A DNA stretch of 64,000 nt from Treponema sp. (GCA_017548565.1 JAFYZU010000053.1:1-64000), one strand, 5' to 3'. Counted from the stretch's first letter, positions 34,636 through 44,617 are shown. Numbers and translations: made by a program. The notes: generated from the sequence alone by a model not told the origin.

Positions 34636-35532
34636 ATGTTCAGTGATACACATTTTCATTTTAAAATGATGACTACAGAGCGGGGAATTGACGGTGTTTC
34701 AGTTCTTGAAGCTCTTGCAAAAAGAGACTGCAGGTTTGCTCTGGATATAGGTACAAGATGCGATGATCTTATTGAAAGACAGGCTGCCGTTGAAAATTCA
34801 ATTTCTCAGATAAAGGATTCACGGCTTGCAGACAAGGCAAGAAGATTTATGTATTTTTCTGCAGGCATCTGGCCCGATGTAGATGAAATCCATGATCGAT
34901 TCAACGCTGTAAAAAAGCTGGAACAGAGCATTCAGATTGCAGGTTCTTTTTCAGATTCAGACATATTGAACAGAAAAGTTATTGCAATAGGAGAAGGCGG
35001 ACTTGATCATCACTGGAATCCGTCGGGTGCAGATAACAGAACCGAAAGTGATTTTGATGAAAAAACTGCTCAGGGTGAAAAAGAATTGTTCATGATGCAG
35101 CTGGAGCTTGCAGAAAAATATTCACTTCCGTTTATAGTCCACAGCAGGGATGCTTTTGAGCAGTCTCTTGAATGCTTAAAAGAGGTTGGTTATCATAACG
35201 GGATAATTCATTGTTACAGTTATGGAATTGAACAGGCTCGTGCATTTTTAGATCTTGGCTGGTATATAGCATTTGGCGGCGGAGTAACATATACAAAAAA
35301 AGCAAAAATGGACGAAATGAAGGCGCTTTTGAAATTTATTCCTTCCGACAGATTTTTGTGTGAAACAGATGCCCCGTATCTTGCTCCGGTTCCGTTCCGT
35401 GGTCAGGCAAATACTCCGGTTCTTATAGAACATGTCTATGATTTTATTGCACAGACCCGTGGATGTACAAAAGAAGAGCTTTCCTGTACTGTAGACGAAA
35501 ACATTCAAAGACTTTTTAAGATAAACTTTTAA
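34636..35532 (+). CDS. TatD-family metal-dependent hydrolase
   Basis: 298 residues, TIM-barrel amidohydrolase of the TatD DNase family. Metal ligands: MFSDTHFHF at the start (normally DxHxH; here D-x-H-x-H as DTHFH), IGEGGLDHHW, PFIVHSRDAFEQ, IIHCYSYGIEQA and FLCETDAPYLAPVPFRGQANTP. It is longer than E. coli TatD (about 260) because of an insert at about 110-140. Probably a 3'-5' DNA exonuclease or D-aminoacyl-tRNA deacylase-type enzyme. Followed after 19 nt by the methyltransferase gene. Confidence 0.93.
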   Translation: MFSDTHFHFKMMTTERGIDGVSVLEALAKRDCRFALDIGTRCDDLIERQAAVENSISQIKDSRLADKARRFMYFSAGIWPDVDEIHDRFNAVKKLEQSIQIAGSFSDSDILNRKVIAIGEGGLDHHWNPSGADNRTESDFDEKTAQGEKELFMMQLELAEKYSLPFIVHSRDAFEQSLECLKEVGYHNGIIHCYSYGIEQARAFLDLGWYIAFGGGVTYTKKAKMDEMKALLKFIPSDRFLCETDAPYLAPVPFRGQANTPVLIEHVYDFIAQTRGCTKEELSCTVDENIQRLFKINF

Positions 35533-35551
35533 TAAATGCACAGGATAAAAA

Positions 35552-36499
35552 ATGGAAGTTCATAACACTGCGCCAAGAAACCGTACTCTGAAAATCAAAG
35601 AAAATGAGCGCGAAGAATTAAAGAAAAAACTCATTACATTAAGTTCTCTTGAACAGGGGGAACAGGCCTCGTTGTCCTTTTTTATGAACAGGACAATAAA
35701 TGCAAATCTTATGCAGGCGCTTCCTTTTCTTCCCGATTCTTTTGCCGATTTAATCATCATAGATCCGCCCTATAATCTTACTAAAAATTTCAACGGAAGT
35801 ACTTTTAACGCACGCTCCGATGAACTTTATGATGAATATCTTTCTGAATGGTTTCCGCTTGTCTGTAAAAAACTCAAACCAAATGGAAGCCTTTATATCT
35901 GCGGCGACTGGAAATGCACATCCTCCCTGCAGCGGGCTGTAGAAAAAGAGCTTACGGTTTTAAATAGGATAACCTGGCAGCGGGAAAAGGGGCGTGGAGC
36001 AAAATCAAACTGGAAAAATTCAATGGAAGATATATGGTTCGCCGTAAAAAACAAGGATGATTATTATTTTGATGTAGAATCGGTAAAATTAAAGCGGAAG
36101 GTAATTGCTCCATATAAGGTTAACGGAAAACCAAAGGATTGGGAGCAGACAGAGGATGGAAATTACCGCATAACGTATCCATCTAATTTCTGGGATGATA
36201 TATCTGTTCCTTTCTGGTCAATGCCTGAAAATACTGATCATCCTACGCAGAAGTCCGAAAAGCTTTATGCAAAACTCATTCTTGCTTCTTCAAAACCAGG
36301 CGATATAATTTTTGATCCTTTTTTAGGAAGCGGAACTGCATCGGTAACCGCCAGAAAACTTGGCCGAAATTACATAGGAATAGAAATGAACGAAGAATAC
36401 TGTCTTCTTGCCGAAAAACGCCTGATGCTTGCAGAAAATGATAAATCCATTCAGGGCTACAGCGACGGTGTGTTCTGGGAACGGAATTCAGGAAAATAA
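35552..36499 (+). CDS. Orphan DNA N6-adenine/N4-cytosine methyltransferase
   Basis: 315 residues. Catalytic motif IV DPPYNL at 71-76 precedes the AdoMet motif FDPFLGSGTASV near 255, the beta-class order. REKGRGAKSNWKNSMEDIWF and DHPTQKSEKLYAKLI match small beta-class adenine methyltransferases of the M2.DpnII type, which suggests but does not prove GATC-like specificity. No restriction endonuclease or specificity gene lies nearby, so it may act in regulation or mismatch marking. AGGAT precedes the ATG; probably cotranscribed with tatD. Confidence 0.9.
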   Translation: MEVHNTAPRNRTLKIKENEREELKKKLITLSSLEQGEQASLSFFMNRTINANLMQALPFLPDSFADLIIIDPPYNLTKNFNGSTFNARSDELYDEYLSEWFPLVCKKLKPNGSLYICGDWKCTSSLQRAVEKELTVLNRITWQREKGRGAKSNWKNSMEDIWFAVKNKDDYYFDVESVKLKRKVIAPYKVNGKPKDWEQTEDGNYRITYPSNFWDDISVPFWSMPENTDHPTQKSEKLYAKLILASSKPGDIIFDPFLGSGTASVTARKLGRNYIGIEMNEEYCLLAEKRLMLAENDKSIQGYSDGVFWERNSGK

Positions 36500-36562
36500 A
36501 CTATAGATAAAATTTTCTTTTTAATTGAAGCAACTTATGTTAAACTATAAATGGAGTATCTC

Positions 36563-37459
36563 ATGAAAAAGATTTGTTTAATTATATTGTTTGTATGTAC
36601 CGGTCTGTCACTTTTTGCGAAGGATTGGAATCTTCCGTTCGGCTGGGGTAAGGATAAGGACCTCAAGAATAAAAAGTCAAATACAGAGCTTCTTTCTGAA
36701 GTTGAGCTTTTATATAATGTAGATAAAATCAAGGTTCCCGAAGAATACTGTGAATCTTTTGCAGACAAAGCAGTGTATTTTGATAATCCTGAACGCCGCG
36801 ATAACTATGATCTTCAGAGAAATTTTTCGCTCATTCAGAAAAAAAAGCTTTATACGCTTCAGATTGTTGATGTATCGCTTACGGCATCTTATGCATGGCG
36901 TGGAATTTTTAAACTGATAGATGAAAAAAATGAATGTACCCAGGCAATTGAAATCCGTGAAATTGACAAGCCGTTTATAATCCTTTATGACTGCAATTTT
37001 GACGGATGCCAGGATCTGGTCGTACAGACTGCAACAATTCAGAATGGAAATAAATATAACATCTATTACTGGAATAAAACGACAAAGAAATTTTCCGGTA
37101 AGCCTGAAGAAATAATCCAGCCGGTTTTTGATACAAAGAAAAAATACATGATTCAGATTGAAAACCTTAAGCTTGAAGATAAAACACTTGCTACTGTATA
37201 TTCATATTTCAAGCATTCTTTTGGAAGAAAGAAATTCTTTGCCCGTGTAAGATATCAGTTCTTCTATACAGATGAAAACAGTGAAAACAACATTAATCTC
37301 TCGGTAACAAAGAATAAGAAGGCTGATATAGATTACAGTGCCGGTGTCTATTCCTATACCTTACCGAAATTTGATTCCTTTACACAGATGGAATCGTTAA
37401 AACAGGATGCGGTCCGAAAGCAGTATAACGACATAGTTAAGATTGTAAATGGATTGTAA
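36563..37459 (+). CDS. Exported protein of unknown function
   Basis: About 298 residues from the ATG at 36563, chosen because GGAG lies 6 nt upstream; an ATG at 36551 overlaps that site. Signal peptide about 1-19 (CTGLSLFAK). The centre contains IILYDCNFDGCQDLVVQTATIQNGN, an FG-GAP/EF-hand-like DxNxDGxxD loop that could bind Ca2+, followed by YYWNKTTKKFSG. It resembles XAC2610-type exported proteins in this loop only. Overlaps the pseudouridine synthase gene by 11 nt. Confidence 0.65.
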   Translation: MKKICLIILFVCTGLSLFAKDWNLPFGWGKDKDLKNKKSNTELLSEVELLYNVDKIKVPEEYCESFADKAVYFDNPERRDNYDLQRNFSLIQKKKLYTLQIVDVSLTASYAWRGIFKLIDEKNECTQAIEIREIDKPFIILYDCNFDGCQDLVVQTATIQNGNKYNIYYWNKTTKKFSGKPEEIIQPVFDTKKKYMIQIENLKLEDKTLATVYSYFKHSFGRKKFFARVRYQFFYTDENSENNINLSVTKNKKADIDYSAGVYSYTLPKFDSFTQMESLKQDAVRKQYNDIVKIVNGL

Positions 37460-38042
37460 TATTTATCTGATGATGAATAAACCATGCGGTTATGTTTGTT
37501 CGGCAGTTTCTGACAGGCATAAAACGGTTTATTCCCTTCTTGAACCCGAGCTTCAGCAACTTGTTCAGTCTCCTGTCCGCGGAAAACGTCTTCATACTGT
37601 AGGACGCCTTGATTGTGAAACAAGCGGTCTTCTTCTTTTTACTACGGATGGAAATTTTTCGCACTCACTTACTGCACCCGAAAATAAAATCGAAAAAAAA
37701 TATATCGTAAAATTACATCAGAAGGTTATTTCTTTGCATCAGAAATATTATGAAGATGAGTTTAAAAAAGGCATTGTTCTTCCTGCAGAAAAAAAATGGC
37801 CGGTACAGAAGGCATTGCCTGCAGAAATTCATTTTTCGGATGAAAGTGAATGTATTGTAACGGTTACCGAAGGAAAATTTCATCTTGTACGAAGGATGTT
37901 TAAGGCACTCGGAAATGAAGTTACCGGTTTACAAAGGATTTCTTTTGGAAAATATATTCTTCCCCTTGAACTTGCTGAAGGAAAATATATCAGTTTAAAA
38001 AATTTGAAAAAGAAGAAAAGTATGTTAAAATCATTTAAATAA
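37449..38042 (+). CDS. RsuA/RluE-family pseudouridine synthase
   Basis: 197 residues. Catalytic Asp in HTVGRLDCETSGLLLFTTDG, N-terminal YLMMNKPCGYVCS and C-terminal VTEGKFHLVRRMFKALGNEVTGLQRISFG are the RsuA family signatures. The S4 domain normally in front of RsuA is absent, as in RluE-like enzymes. Modifies a uridine in ribosomal RNA; target not determinable. The start lies inside the 3' end of the preceding gene, and a terminator follows. Confidence 0.92.
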   Translation: MDCNIYLMMNKPCGYVCSAVSDRHKTVYSLLEPELQQLVQSPVRGKRLHTVGRLDCETSGLLLFTTDGNFSHSLTAPENKIEKKYIVKLHQKVISLHQKYYEDEFKKGIVLPAEKKWPVQKALPAEIHFSDESECIVTVTEGKFHLVRRMFKALGNEVTGLQRISFGKYILPLELAEGKYISLKNLKKKKSMLKSFK

Positions 38043-38063
38043 AGAGATAAAAAAAGAAATCAG

Positions 38064-38097
38064 ATCGCATTTTTTATGGGTGCGATTTTTTATTTTT
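38064..38097 (+). terminator. Terminator after the RsuA-family gene
   Basis: Stem ATCGCA / TGCGAT (38064-38069 and 38081-38086) with an 11-nt loop, followed by a T-rich run (TTTTTATTTTTT). Confidence 0.72.
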
Positions 38098-38110
38098 TGA
38101 GAGGTGTCGG

Positions 38111-40243
38111 ATGAAAAGCATCAGAATAAAAATCTTACTTGTGGTCATTGCAATATTGATAATTGCATCAGGAACTCAGAGCTTTTTTTCTTATAAAAGA
38201 ACAAAGGATACAGTAAGCGCTTCTGTAAATAAAACGCTTGATATAGTTTCGGAAAATGCACAAAAACAGATTCTTAAGTTAAACGATAAACATTTTTCTG
38301 TTTTAAGGGCACTTGCACAGCTTCCTTACTGTAAGAATCCGGAAACTACACCTCAGCAGAAAAACGATATGATTGCTGATGCAAAAAACATTGATCCTGC
38401 AACTTATGTAAGCATTGCTTTTTACGATAAGGAAGGCTTCTTTTTTAATGCAGATTACAATACAAGAATGGATTTCAGTGACATGGAATACGTAAAGCAG
38501 GGACTTAAGGGAAATGAATTCGTTTCTGATCCTGTAATATTCCGTAAAGAAGATCTTGCAGGACGTGCCGAAGATGGTCAGACAATAGATCAGGAATCTG
38601 ACGCACAGGTGCTTCTTTTTTATTCTGAACCTGTTTATAACACAAATAATCAGATTGAAGGAGTTATAGTTGCAATTGTAAACGGTGACTGTTTTGCAGA
38701 TATAGTGCGCGGTATCGATATGGGCGACGGACATCATCCTATTATCGTATCAAAAAATACAAGCCAGATATTCGGTATTGCAAAAAATGAAAATGAAACT
38801 TATATAAACATGCATCAGTTGTTCGAGCATGAAGAATTTGCTCCATATAGGGAAGAAATGCTTTCCGGACAGGATAACAGGTTTGTAATGAAATATCCTG
38901 AAACAAATAATAAAATAATTGCCGGTTACCTTTCAATTCCGGAAACTCCATGGGTTCTTATGGCTGCTGTTCCATACAATTATTATTTTGGACACCTTGC
39001 AGATTTATTTAATTTCTCATTTGTATGTCTTGCTTTATCAATCCTCATTGCTACTTTAATCCTCATTCCTGTAATTCATGCAATTGTAAGGCCTCTGAAG
39101 GAAGTAAGTAAATCAATCAATAATATTGCAAGCGGAAATGCAGATCTTACGCAACGAATTGATTTTAATTCGAAGGATGAAGTCGGAAGGGTAGTACAGG
39201 GCTTTAATAACTTTTCAAACAAGCTTCAGGAGCTTTTGCGGAATATCAAGAAATCGCAGGAAAATCTTGAAGTTGTCGGTTTATCAATGGATTCGAGCAC
39301 ACAGGACACAAGTGCTTCCATTACCCAGATTATTGAAAACATCAAGAGCGTATATGAGCAGATTGTCAATCAGAGTGAAAGCGTTCAGCAGACGGCAGGT
39401 GCAGTAAATGAAATTGCCGCAAATATTTCATCTCTTGAGCAGCTTATCGTTCATCAGGCAGAAGGTGTTGAAACTGCATCTTCTGCAATAGAAGAAATGA
39501 TGAGCAATATTGATTCGGTTAATCGTTCGGTAGATAAAATGGCGGCTTCTTTTGATAAGCTCATGCTTGATATTCAGAACGGTTCGTCAAAACAGGCAGA
39601 TGTAACAAGAAAGGTAGAACAGATTGTAACACAGTCACAGATGCTCCAGGAAGCAAACCTTGTAATTTCAAACATAGCAAAAAGGACAAATCTTCTTGCT
39701 ATGAATGCCGCCATTGAAGCATCGCACGCAGGAGAATCCGGAAAAGGCTTTAGTGTCGTTGCAGACGAAATACGTAAGCTTTCAGAAACCTCTACAACAC
39801 AGTCAAAGACAATCGGCGATCAGCTTAACAGCATTAAGGATTCAATCGAAGAGGTTGTGCTTGCTTCTGCAGATTCAAACAGCGCTTTCGTTAATGTTTC
39901 AAACGGAATTAAACAGACCGATGAAATTGTACGAAGCATTAAGGCCGCAATGGAAGAACAGACAATCGGTTCACAGCAGATTAATCAGGCTCTGCACGAA
40001 ATGAATAACAGTACAGCCGAGGTTAAGACTGCAGGACATGAAATGGCAGAAGGAAACAAGCATATTCTTGAGGAAGTAAAGAATCTTCAGGACAGTACGA
40101 TTCAGATGAGGCAGAGCATGGAAGAAATGTCGGCAGGAGCAGAAAGAATCAACGTAACCGGAATCGGCTTAAGTGAAATATCAGATAAGCTTAAAGGTTC
40201 CATCAAAGAAATCGGAAATGAAATAGATCTTTTCCAGGTATAA
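38111..40243 (+). CDS. Methyl-accepting chemotaxis protein
   Basis: 710 residues. TM1 about 7-26, a dCache-type periplasmic sensor about 30-290 ([52 protein letters not shown]), TM2 about 297-322, HAMP about 323-378 ([22 protein letters not shown]) and the signalling domain with hairpin tip [18 protein letters not shown]. dCache domains often bind amino acids or other small carboxylates; the ligand is unknown. GAGGTG lies 6 nt before the ATG. No CheR-tethering pentapeptide at the C-terminus. It precedes cheR and cheB with one small lipoprotein gene between. Confidence 0.95.
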   Translation: MKSIRIKILLVVIAILIIASGTQSFFSYKRTKDTVSASVNKTLDIVSENAQKQILKLNDKHFSVLRALAQLPYCKNPETTPQQKNDMIADAKNIDPATYVSIAFYDKEGFFFNADYNTRMDFSDMEYVKQGLKGNEFVSDPVIFRKEDLAGRAEDGQTIDQESDAQVLLFYSEPVYNTNNQIEGVIVAIVNGDCFADIVRGIDMGDGHHPIIVSKNTSQIFGIAKNENETYINMHQLFEHEEFAPYREEMLSGQDNRFVMKYPETNNKIIAGYLSIPETPWVLMAAVPYNYYFGHLADLFNFSFVCLALSILIATLILIPVIHAIVRPLKEVSKSINNIASGNADLTQRIDFNSKDEVGRVVQGFNNFSNKLQELLRNIKKSQENLEVVGLSMDSSTQDTSASITQIIENIKSVYEQIVNQSESVQQTAGAVNEIAANISSLEQLIVHQAEGVETASSAIEEMMSNIDSVNRSVDKMAASFDKLMLDIQNGSSKQADVTRKVEQIVTQSQMLQEANLVISNIAKRTNLLAMNAAIEASHAGESGKGFSVVADEIRKLSETSTTQSKTIGDQLNSIKDSIEEVVLASADSNSAFVNVSNGIKQTDEIVRSIKAAMEEQTIGSQQINQALHEMNNSTAEVKTAGHEMAEGNKHILEEVKNLQDSTIQMRQSMEEMSAGAERINVTGIGLSEISDKLKGSIKEIGNEIDLFQV

Positions 40244-40252
40244 GTTTTTTCT

Positions 40253-40281
40253 TTGACAAGAAAATCTATCTGATTTATAAT
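40253..40281 (+). promoter_or_regulatory. Consensus sigma-70 promoter of the small lipoprotein gene
   Basis: TTGACA (40253-40258), 17 bp, TATAAT (40276-40281), both exact consensus. Leader of about 26 nt with AAGGAG before the ATG at 40314. The strongest-looking promoter in the window. Confidence 0.88.
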
Positions 40282-40313
40282 GTATTAAATAAATTATTTA
40301 AGGAGATTTTAAT

Positions 40314-40898
40314 ATGAAAAAAATTGCAACTTTATTAAGTATTCTTTTATTAACTGTTTGTGCCCTTACTTTTACAGCCTGTGATGAGCTTTTTGAAGCA
40401 ACATACGATACATGGTATGAAAGAGAGGTTGAATATCAGGGTGATAATGGCAGCATTCAGTTAAATTTCTATTGTATTTATTCAAAGAATGGAATTACTC
40501 CAAGTACTTCAAATAAGTTGAAAAATAATCCTTTCGGAGATGATGTTGTAGGACTTCCTGCAGGTTTAACAGTTGTTTGTCGTCCTTTTACTGATTCCAG
40601 CAGTCAAGCTTTAGCTGCTATTGGAGATGGTATTACAAAGGATAATTATTTAATTAAAAACTGGCCTTCGCTTAATAATATTCAGACTGAATCAGAAGAA
40701 GGTGTAATTAAATCCTTTGATTCATCAAAAGGAACATGGAAAAGCATTATCCTTTTTGGCGGTGTACAGTATGGTTCAATGCCAACTTGTCTGAAAGCTA
40801 CAACAGAAGGAAATAAAATTACACCAGTGAATGCAAGTAATTTCAACTGGAAAAAAATAATGGCTCAGATAATTGTTAATAAATATCTTTCTGAATAG
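40314..40898 (+). CDS. Small lipoprotein of unknown function
   Basis: 194 residues. Leader ends FTACD (Cys about 23). The mature part begins DELFEATYDTWYEREVEYQG and has short strands and several Gly/Ser turns; no family recognised. It has an exactly consensus promoter and a good ribosome site, so it may be abundant. cheR starts 16 nt downstream with no terminator between, so cheR and cheB may be read from the same promoter. It might be an envelope protein unrelated to chemotaxis. Confidence 0.72.
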   Translation: MKKIATLLSILLLTVCALTFTACDELFEATYDTWYEREVEYQGDNGSIQLNFYCIYSKNGITPSTSNKLKNNPFGDDVVGLPAGLTVVCRPFTDSSSQALAAIGDGITKDNYLIKNWPSLNNIQTESEEGVIKSFDSSKGTWKSIILFGGVQYGSMPTCLKATTEGNKITPVNASNFNWKKIMAQIIVNKYLSE

Positions 40899-40913
40899 TT
40901 TTTACATACATCT

Positions 40914-41726
40914 ATGGCCGATATACTTTGTGATGCAGATTATGAGAAATTCCGTACTCTGATTTATAATGAGAGCGGCATTACTTTTTCACCGACAAAC
41001 AGATCTATTTTAGATAGCCGAATAAAAGAAATCTTGCGTGAAAAAGGATTAGCCGCTCCGGCAGATTATTATTCTCTTGTTACAAAAGATCCGGAAGAAA
41101 TGAAATATATGCTGGACTGCGTAACAACGAATCTTACACGTTTTTTCAGGAATCAACCGCATTTTGATGCATTTATTAATTATGTAATTCCAAATGTAAT
41201 TGAACGTAAAAAAGCATCTGCAGATAAAAAAATCAAAATCTGGAGTGCGGGATGTTCAACCGGTGAGGAACCTTATACAATCGCAATGATTATGAAGGAA
41301 ATATGTCCGGCCGGTTTTACATTTCAGATTACTGCATCCGATATTTCACTTAAATCCTTAATGGTCGGCCAGAAGGGTTTTTATGCAGATTCCAGGGTAG
41401 ATGGAATTCCACAGAATTATCTTGAAAAGTATTTTACAAAAGTCGAAGGCGGTTATCAGATTAAGAAAGAAATAATGGATACCGTAAGATTTGACTATCA
41501 TAATTTAAAGAACGATTCGGGAGCAAGGAACCTCGATGTTGTTTTTTGCCGGAACGTTCTTATTTATTTTGATGAAAATGCCCAGAAAGCAGTAATAGAC
41601 AGGTTTTATGAAGCCATGTCAAATCAGTCTTATTTATTCATAGGTCATTCAGAATCACTTTTTGGAATGAATACACAGTTTGAATTCTTAAAAACTGACT
41701 GGGCTTGTTTATACTATAAGAAATAA
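40914..41726 (+). CDS. cheR: CheR, chemotaxis protein methyltransferase
   Basis: 270 residues. CheR N-terminal helical domain (YNESGITFSPTNRSILDSRIKEIL) and AdoMet-binding domain with TTNLTRFFRNQPHFDAF, WSAGCSTGEEPYTIAMIM, ITASDIS and LDVVFCRNVLIYFDE. Methylates glutamates of chemoreceptors such as the MCP encoded nearby, opposing CheB. The start has no good Shine-Dalgarno. Confidence 0.96.
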   Translation: MADILCDADYEKFRTLIYNESGITFSPTNRSILDSRIKEILREKGLAAPADYYSLVTKDPEEMKYMLDCVTTNLTRFFRNQPHFDAFINYVIPNVIERKKASADKKIKIWSAGCSTGEEPYTIAMIMKEICPAGFTFQITASDISLKSLMVGQKGFYADSRVDGIPQNYLEKYFTKVEGGYQIKKEIMDTVRFDYHNLKNDSGARNLDVVFCRNVLIYFDENAQKAVIDRFYEAMSNQSYLFIGHSESLFGMNTQFEFLKTDWACLYYKK

Positions 41727-41738
41727 AGGATAATGAAC

Positions 41739-42941
41739 ATGGATAAAATCTCTGTTGTAGTTTGCGATGATTCAGCTTTAATGCGAAATGTAATTACAAA
41801 AATCGTAGAAGAGATTGACGGTTTTGAAGTAATTGCAAAGGCAGAAAACGGAGTGGATCTTCTTGAAAAGCTTCAGAATATCAGACCGGATGTAATTCTC
41901 CTTGATATTGAAATGCCTAAAATGAATGGTCTTGAATTTCTCGCTGTATGTAAACAGAGAAAAATCCGTATACCGGTAATAATCCTTTCTTCAATAGCAA
42001 AGGAAGGTGCTGCGGTTACCATGAAATGTCTTGAGCTTGGTGCTGCAGATTTTATTACAAAGCCGGGCGGAGGTTCAGTTACTTTAAAAATTTCAGATGT
42101 TTCAAATGAAATTGTTGAATACATAGCTGCTTACGGACGAACTCAGGCTTTTATTAACGGTAAACATGTTCCCGATCCTGATTATTTTCAGCATCAGATT
42201 AAATTAAAGGAAGCGGCACGCTTTGTTGCTCAAAGGAAGGGTGAAAATGCGGCAAAGCTTGCTTCCATATCTCAGAATGATATTTCTCCATTATCAACAT
42301 ATACACCTTCAAAACCTAAGGAGCCGGCCGTGATTGTTCCAGAAAAAGAGGGGGGACCAATCGAATTAATTGCAATAGGAGTATCTACCGGTGGTCCTAA
42401 TGCATTGCGTGATATGTTCAAAAAGCTTGATCCTAACTTAAATCAGCCGATTCTTGTAGTTCAGCATATGCCTGCAGGTTTTACAAAGGAATTTGCAGAC
42501 AGTCTTAATGCAATCTGTCCTTTAACTGTTACCGAAGCACAGGATTCAGAAAAAATAGCAAACGGTCATATTTACATTGCTCCCGGAAGTCATCATCTTA
42601 CGGTAGAAAGAAGAGGCGTTTTCAATTATATAAAGATTACAGATGAAGATCCTCGTAACGGTCACAGACCTTCGTGTGATGTGCTTTTTGAATCTGTTGC
42701 AAAGGTTTTCGGTAACAGGGCATTAGGTGTTATTATGACAGGAATGGGTCGTGATGGCGCAGCCCAGCTTGCTCAGATGCGTAAAAAAGGTGCATGGACT
42801 TTAGGTCAGGATGAAAAATCATCTATCGTTTACGGAATGCCTAAGGTTGCATACGAAATGGGTGCAGTTCAGAAACAGGTTCCTCTTGATTCACTTGCAC
42901 AGGAAATTAATATACTTGCAAAGGAACATCTTGTTCACTGA
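41739..42941 (+). CDS. cheB: CheB, chemotaxis methylesterase/response regulator
   Basis: About 400 residues from the ATG at 41739, which has AAGGA 8 nt upstream; an ATG at 41733 sits too close to that site. Receiver domain with CDDS and phosphoacceptor Asp56 (LLDIEMP), a variable linker about 135-205, then the esterase with catalytic Ser in IGVSTGGPNAL, His in VVQHMPAGFT and Asp in TGMGRDGAAQL. Removes methyl groups from (and deamidates) receptors. No cheA or cheW is nearby. It is 50 residues longer than E. coli CheB because of the linker. Confidence 0.96.
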   Translation: MDKISVVVCDDSALMRNVITKIVEEIDGFEVIAKAENGVDLLEKLQNIRPDVILLDIEMPKMNGLEFLAVCKQRKIRIPVIILSSIAKEGAAVTMKCLELGAADFITKPGGGSVTLKISDVSNEIVEYIAAYGRTQAFINGKHVPDPDYFQHQIKLKEAARFVAQRKGENAAKLASISQNDISPLSTYTPSKPKEPAVIVPEKEGGPIELIAIGVSTGGPNALRDMFKKLDPNLNQPILVVQHMPAGFTKEFADSLNAICPLTVTEAQDSEKIANGHIYIAPGSHHLTVERRGVFNYIKITDEDPRNGHRPSCDVLFESVAKVFGNRALGVIMTGMGRDGAAQLAQMRKKGAWTLGQDEKSSIVYGMPKVAYEMGAVQKQVPLDSLAQEINILAKEHLVH

Positions 42942-42960
42942 TAACAGAAAACATAAATAA

Positions 42961-43476
42961 TCATCTGCACGACGTTAGTTTTTTTTCTACTTCTTCAATT
43001 CCGAATTTATTTCCAAGCTCGTAATATGTGTCTTTAAGATTTAAAAGCGCATCCTTGTAGTAGGGGTTGATTGATACTGCCATTTCGAAAAATGAACATG
43101 CTTTCTGATAATTTTCTTCCTGAAAGTAAACGACTCCCGCAAGATTCAGAAAATGCTCGTTGCAGCAATTTAAATCGAGCCCCTGCCCGCAGTAAAAAAG
43201 TGTTTCATCGAATCGTTTTTCCATCATGCAGATAGTTGCAAGAGTTTCAAGAACATCGCAGTTTTCAGGATTAATGGCGTTTGCTTTTTCAAGAGCATGT
43301 CTTGCATTCGTAAAATCTCCGTTATCTCTGTATGTCACGCCAAGATTGTACCACAAAAGATAGTTTTCCTTATCAAGAACAATTGCTCGTTTAAAGCATG
43401 CAATGGCACTCGGATAATCGCCGTCAGAAGCAAAGAGAATAGCCTGATTGTTAAGAATATCTGCACGTTCGGTCAT
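42961..43476 (-). CDS. TPR-repeat protein
   Basis: 171 residues, almost entirely four tetratricopeptide repeats: NNQAILFASDGDYPSAIACFKRAIVLD, LWYNLGVTYRDNGDFTNARHALEKANAIN, a third degenerate unit and LNLAGVVYFQEENYQKACSFFEMAVSIN. No signal peptide, so cytoplasmic. Protein-protein interaction scaffold of unknown partner. It directly abuts the polyprenyl synthase gene (no spacing), with AAGGA inside the end of that gene. Confidence 0.88.
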   Translation of the reverse strand: MTERADILNNQAILFASDGDYPSAIACFKRAIVLDKENYLLWYNLGVTYRDNGDFTNARHALEKANAINPENCDVLETLATICMMEKRFDETLFYCGQGLDLNCCNEHFLNLAGVVYFQEENYQKACSFFEMAVSINPYYKDALLNLKDTYYELGNKFGIEEVEKKLTSCR

Positions 43477-44523
43477 CTATAAATCCTTAGGAAGCATCGA
43501 AAGAAATAATTGTGAAATCAACGGTGAAGTCTCAAACAACGAACAGTTTTCTTTTATAAGCTGTTCACCAAGGGCTGCTGCCTGTTCAATACAACCGCTT
43601 CTGCTTAATAAAGCGATGCATTCTTCAACGGCATTGCTTTCTATTCCTTCTTTTCTTGCCTGATTGAATAATTCAGATATTTTTGATTTATCCTGAGGAT
43701 GATTTTTTATGTGAAGAAGGACCGGGAGACTCTTTTTGCCTTCTACTATATCATCACCGCGTTTTTTACCGGGATTTCCTTTTGTAAGATTGAGAATGTC
43801 ATCAATTATCTGAAAGCCTATTCCGATGTTTGCGGCAACCTCACCGAATCGCCAGGCAATTTCCTTTGATTCTCCTCCCGCAATAAGTCCAATCTGACAC
43901 GCAAGGCTTGCAAGAGTTCCTGTTTTGCATTTTACCATGGCGTTGTATGCTTCGATTTTAGGATAAAAATCTGTGTCTGAATGCCATTTAATATCCATTG
44001 CCTGACCTAAAAGCAGTTTCCGCATTTCCTTTGAATAAAGCTCGTAAAAGGTCAGTTTTATGTCTGCAGCAGTGTTCAATGTATCAATACACACAGGTGC
44101 CTGAAGATAAAGCCAGTCGGCACTGTTTATTGCTGTATCTGTTCCGTATTTAATGTGTGCGGCTGGTTGTCCTCGTCTGAAATCTGCGGAATCTTCTATA
44201 TCATCATGAATGAGGCTTGCTGTATGTGCAAATTCAACTAAGGATGTAAGATCATAGGCTTGCTGTTCGGTAAGTGCAGTTTCTTTGTTTTTAGTGGCAG
44301 CGGCTTCATAGCAGAGGATTAAAAACAGTGGACGCCATCTTTTACCGCCAAGGTCAATAAGTGCTTTGTTCGGTTCTATTAAAGCCCTGATGTGTTCTTT
44401 TTTTACACTCTGTGAAAGGTTACCGAAAGATGCATCCTGCCAGTCTCTCGTAAAATCCATGCTTAGTGCCTTTGAAAGAGATTTTTCTATTTTTTCCAAT
44501 CTGGCTGTAAAAATATTATCCAT
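43477..44523 (-). CDS. Polyprenyl (trans-isoprenyl) diphosphate synthase
   Basis: 348 residues. First Asp-rich motif LIHDDIEDSADFRRG, HIKYGTDTAINSADWL, CKTGTLASLACQIG and second motif GFQIIDDILNLTKGNPGKKRGDDI (DDxxN rather than DDxxD). Condenses isopentenyl diphosphate onto an allylic primer to make a long or medium polyprenyl chain for lipid carriers or quinones; chain length is not decidable. Its TATAAT lies 6 nt before the ATG and no ribosome site is visible, so the mRNA is probably leaderless. Confidence 0.9.
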   Translation of the reverse strand: MDNIFTARLEKIEKSLSKALSMDFTRDWQDASFGNLSQSVKKEHIRALIEPNKALIDLGGKRWRPLFLILCYEAAATKNKETALTEQQAYDLTSLVEFAHTASLIHDDIEDSADFRRGQPAAHIKYGTDTAINSADWLYLQAPVCIDTLNTAADIKLTFYELYSKEMRKLLLGQAMDIKWHSDTDFYPKIEAYNAMVKCKTGTLASLACQIGLIAGGESKEIAWRFGEVAANIGIGFQIIDDILNLTKGNPGKKRGDDIVEGKKSLPVLLHIKNHPQDKSKISELFNQARKEGIESNAVEECIALLSRSGCIEQAAALGEQLIKENCSLFETSPLISQLFLSMLPKDL

Positions 44524-44529
44524 AATTTA

Positions 44530-44558
44530 ATTATAATGAAATTCAGTAAAAAAAACAA
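44530..44558 (-). promoter_or_regulatory. Promoter of the polyprenyl synthase gene, leaderless
   Basis: Minus-strand TTGTTT (44553-44558), 17 bp, TATAAT (44530-44535), then 6 nt to the ATG. Confidence 0.65.
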
Positions 44559-44597
44559 ATTCAGGTATTTACACACATTTCCACATTAATTCACAGA

Positions 44598-44617
44598 GTA
44601 TCCACAAGTTATCCACA
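44598..44617 (+). other. DnaA box pair, left
   Basis: GTATCCACA (44598-44606, one mismatch) and TTATCCACA (44609-44617, exact DnaA consensus), same orientation, 11 bp apart start to start, about one helical turn. Confidence 0.6.

Noticed and set aside
35552-36499. Complete restriction-modification or phage-defence island
   Set aside because: Only a methyltransferase is present; flanking genes are TatD and an exported protein, with no endonuclease, integrase or repeats.
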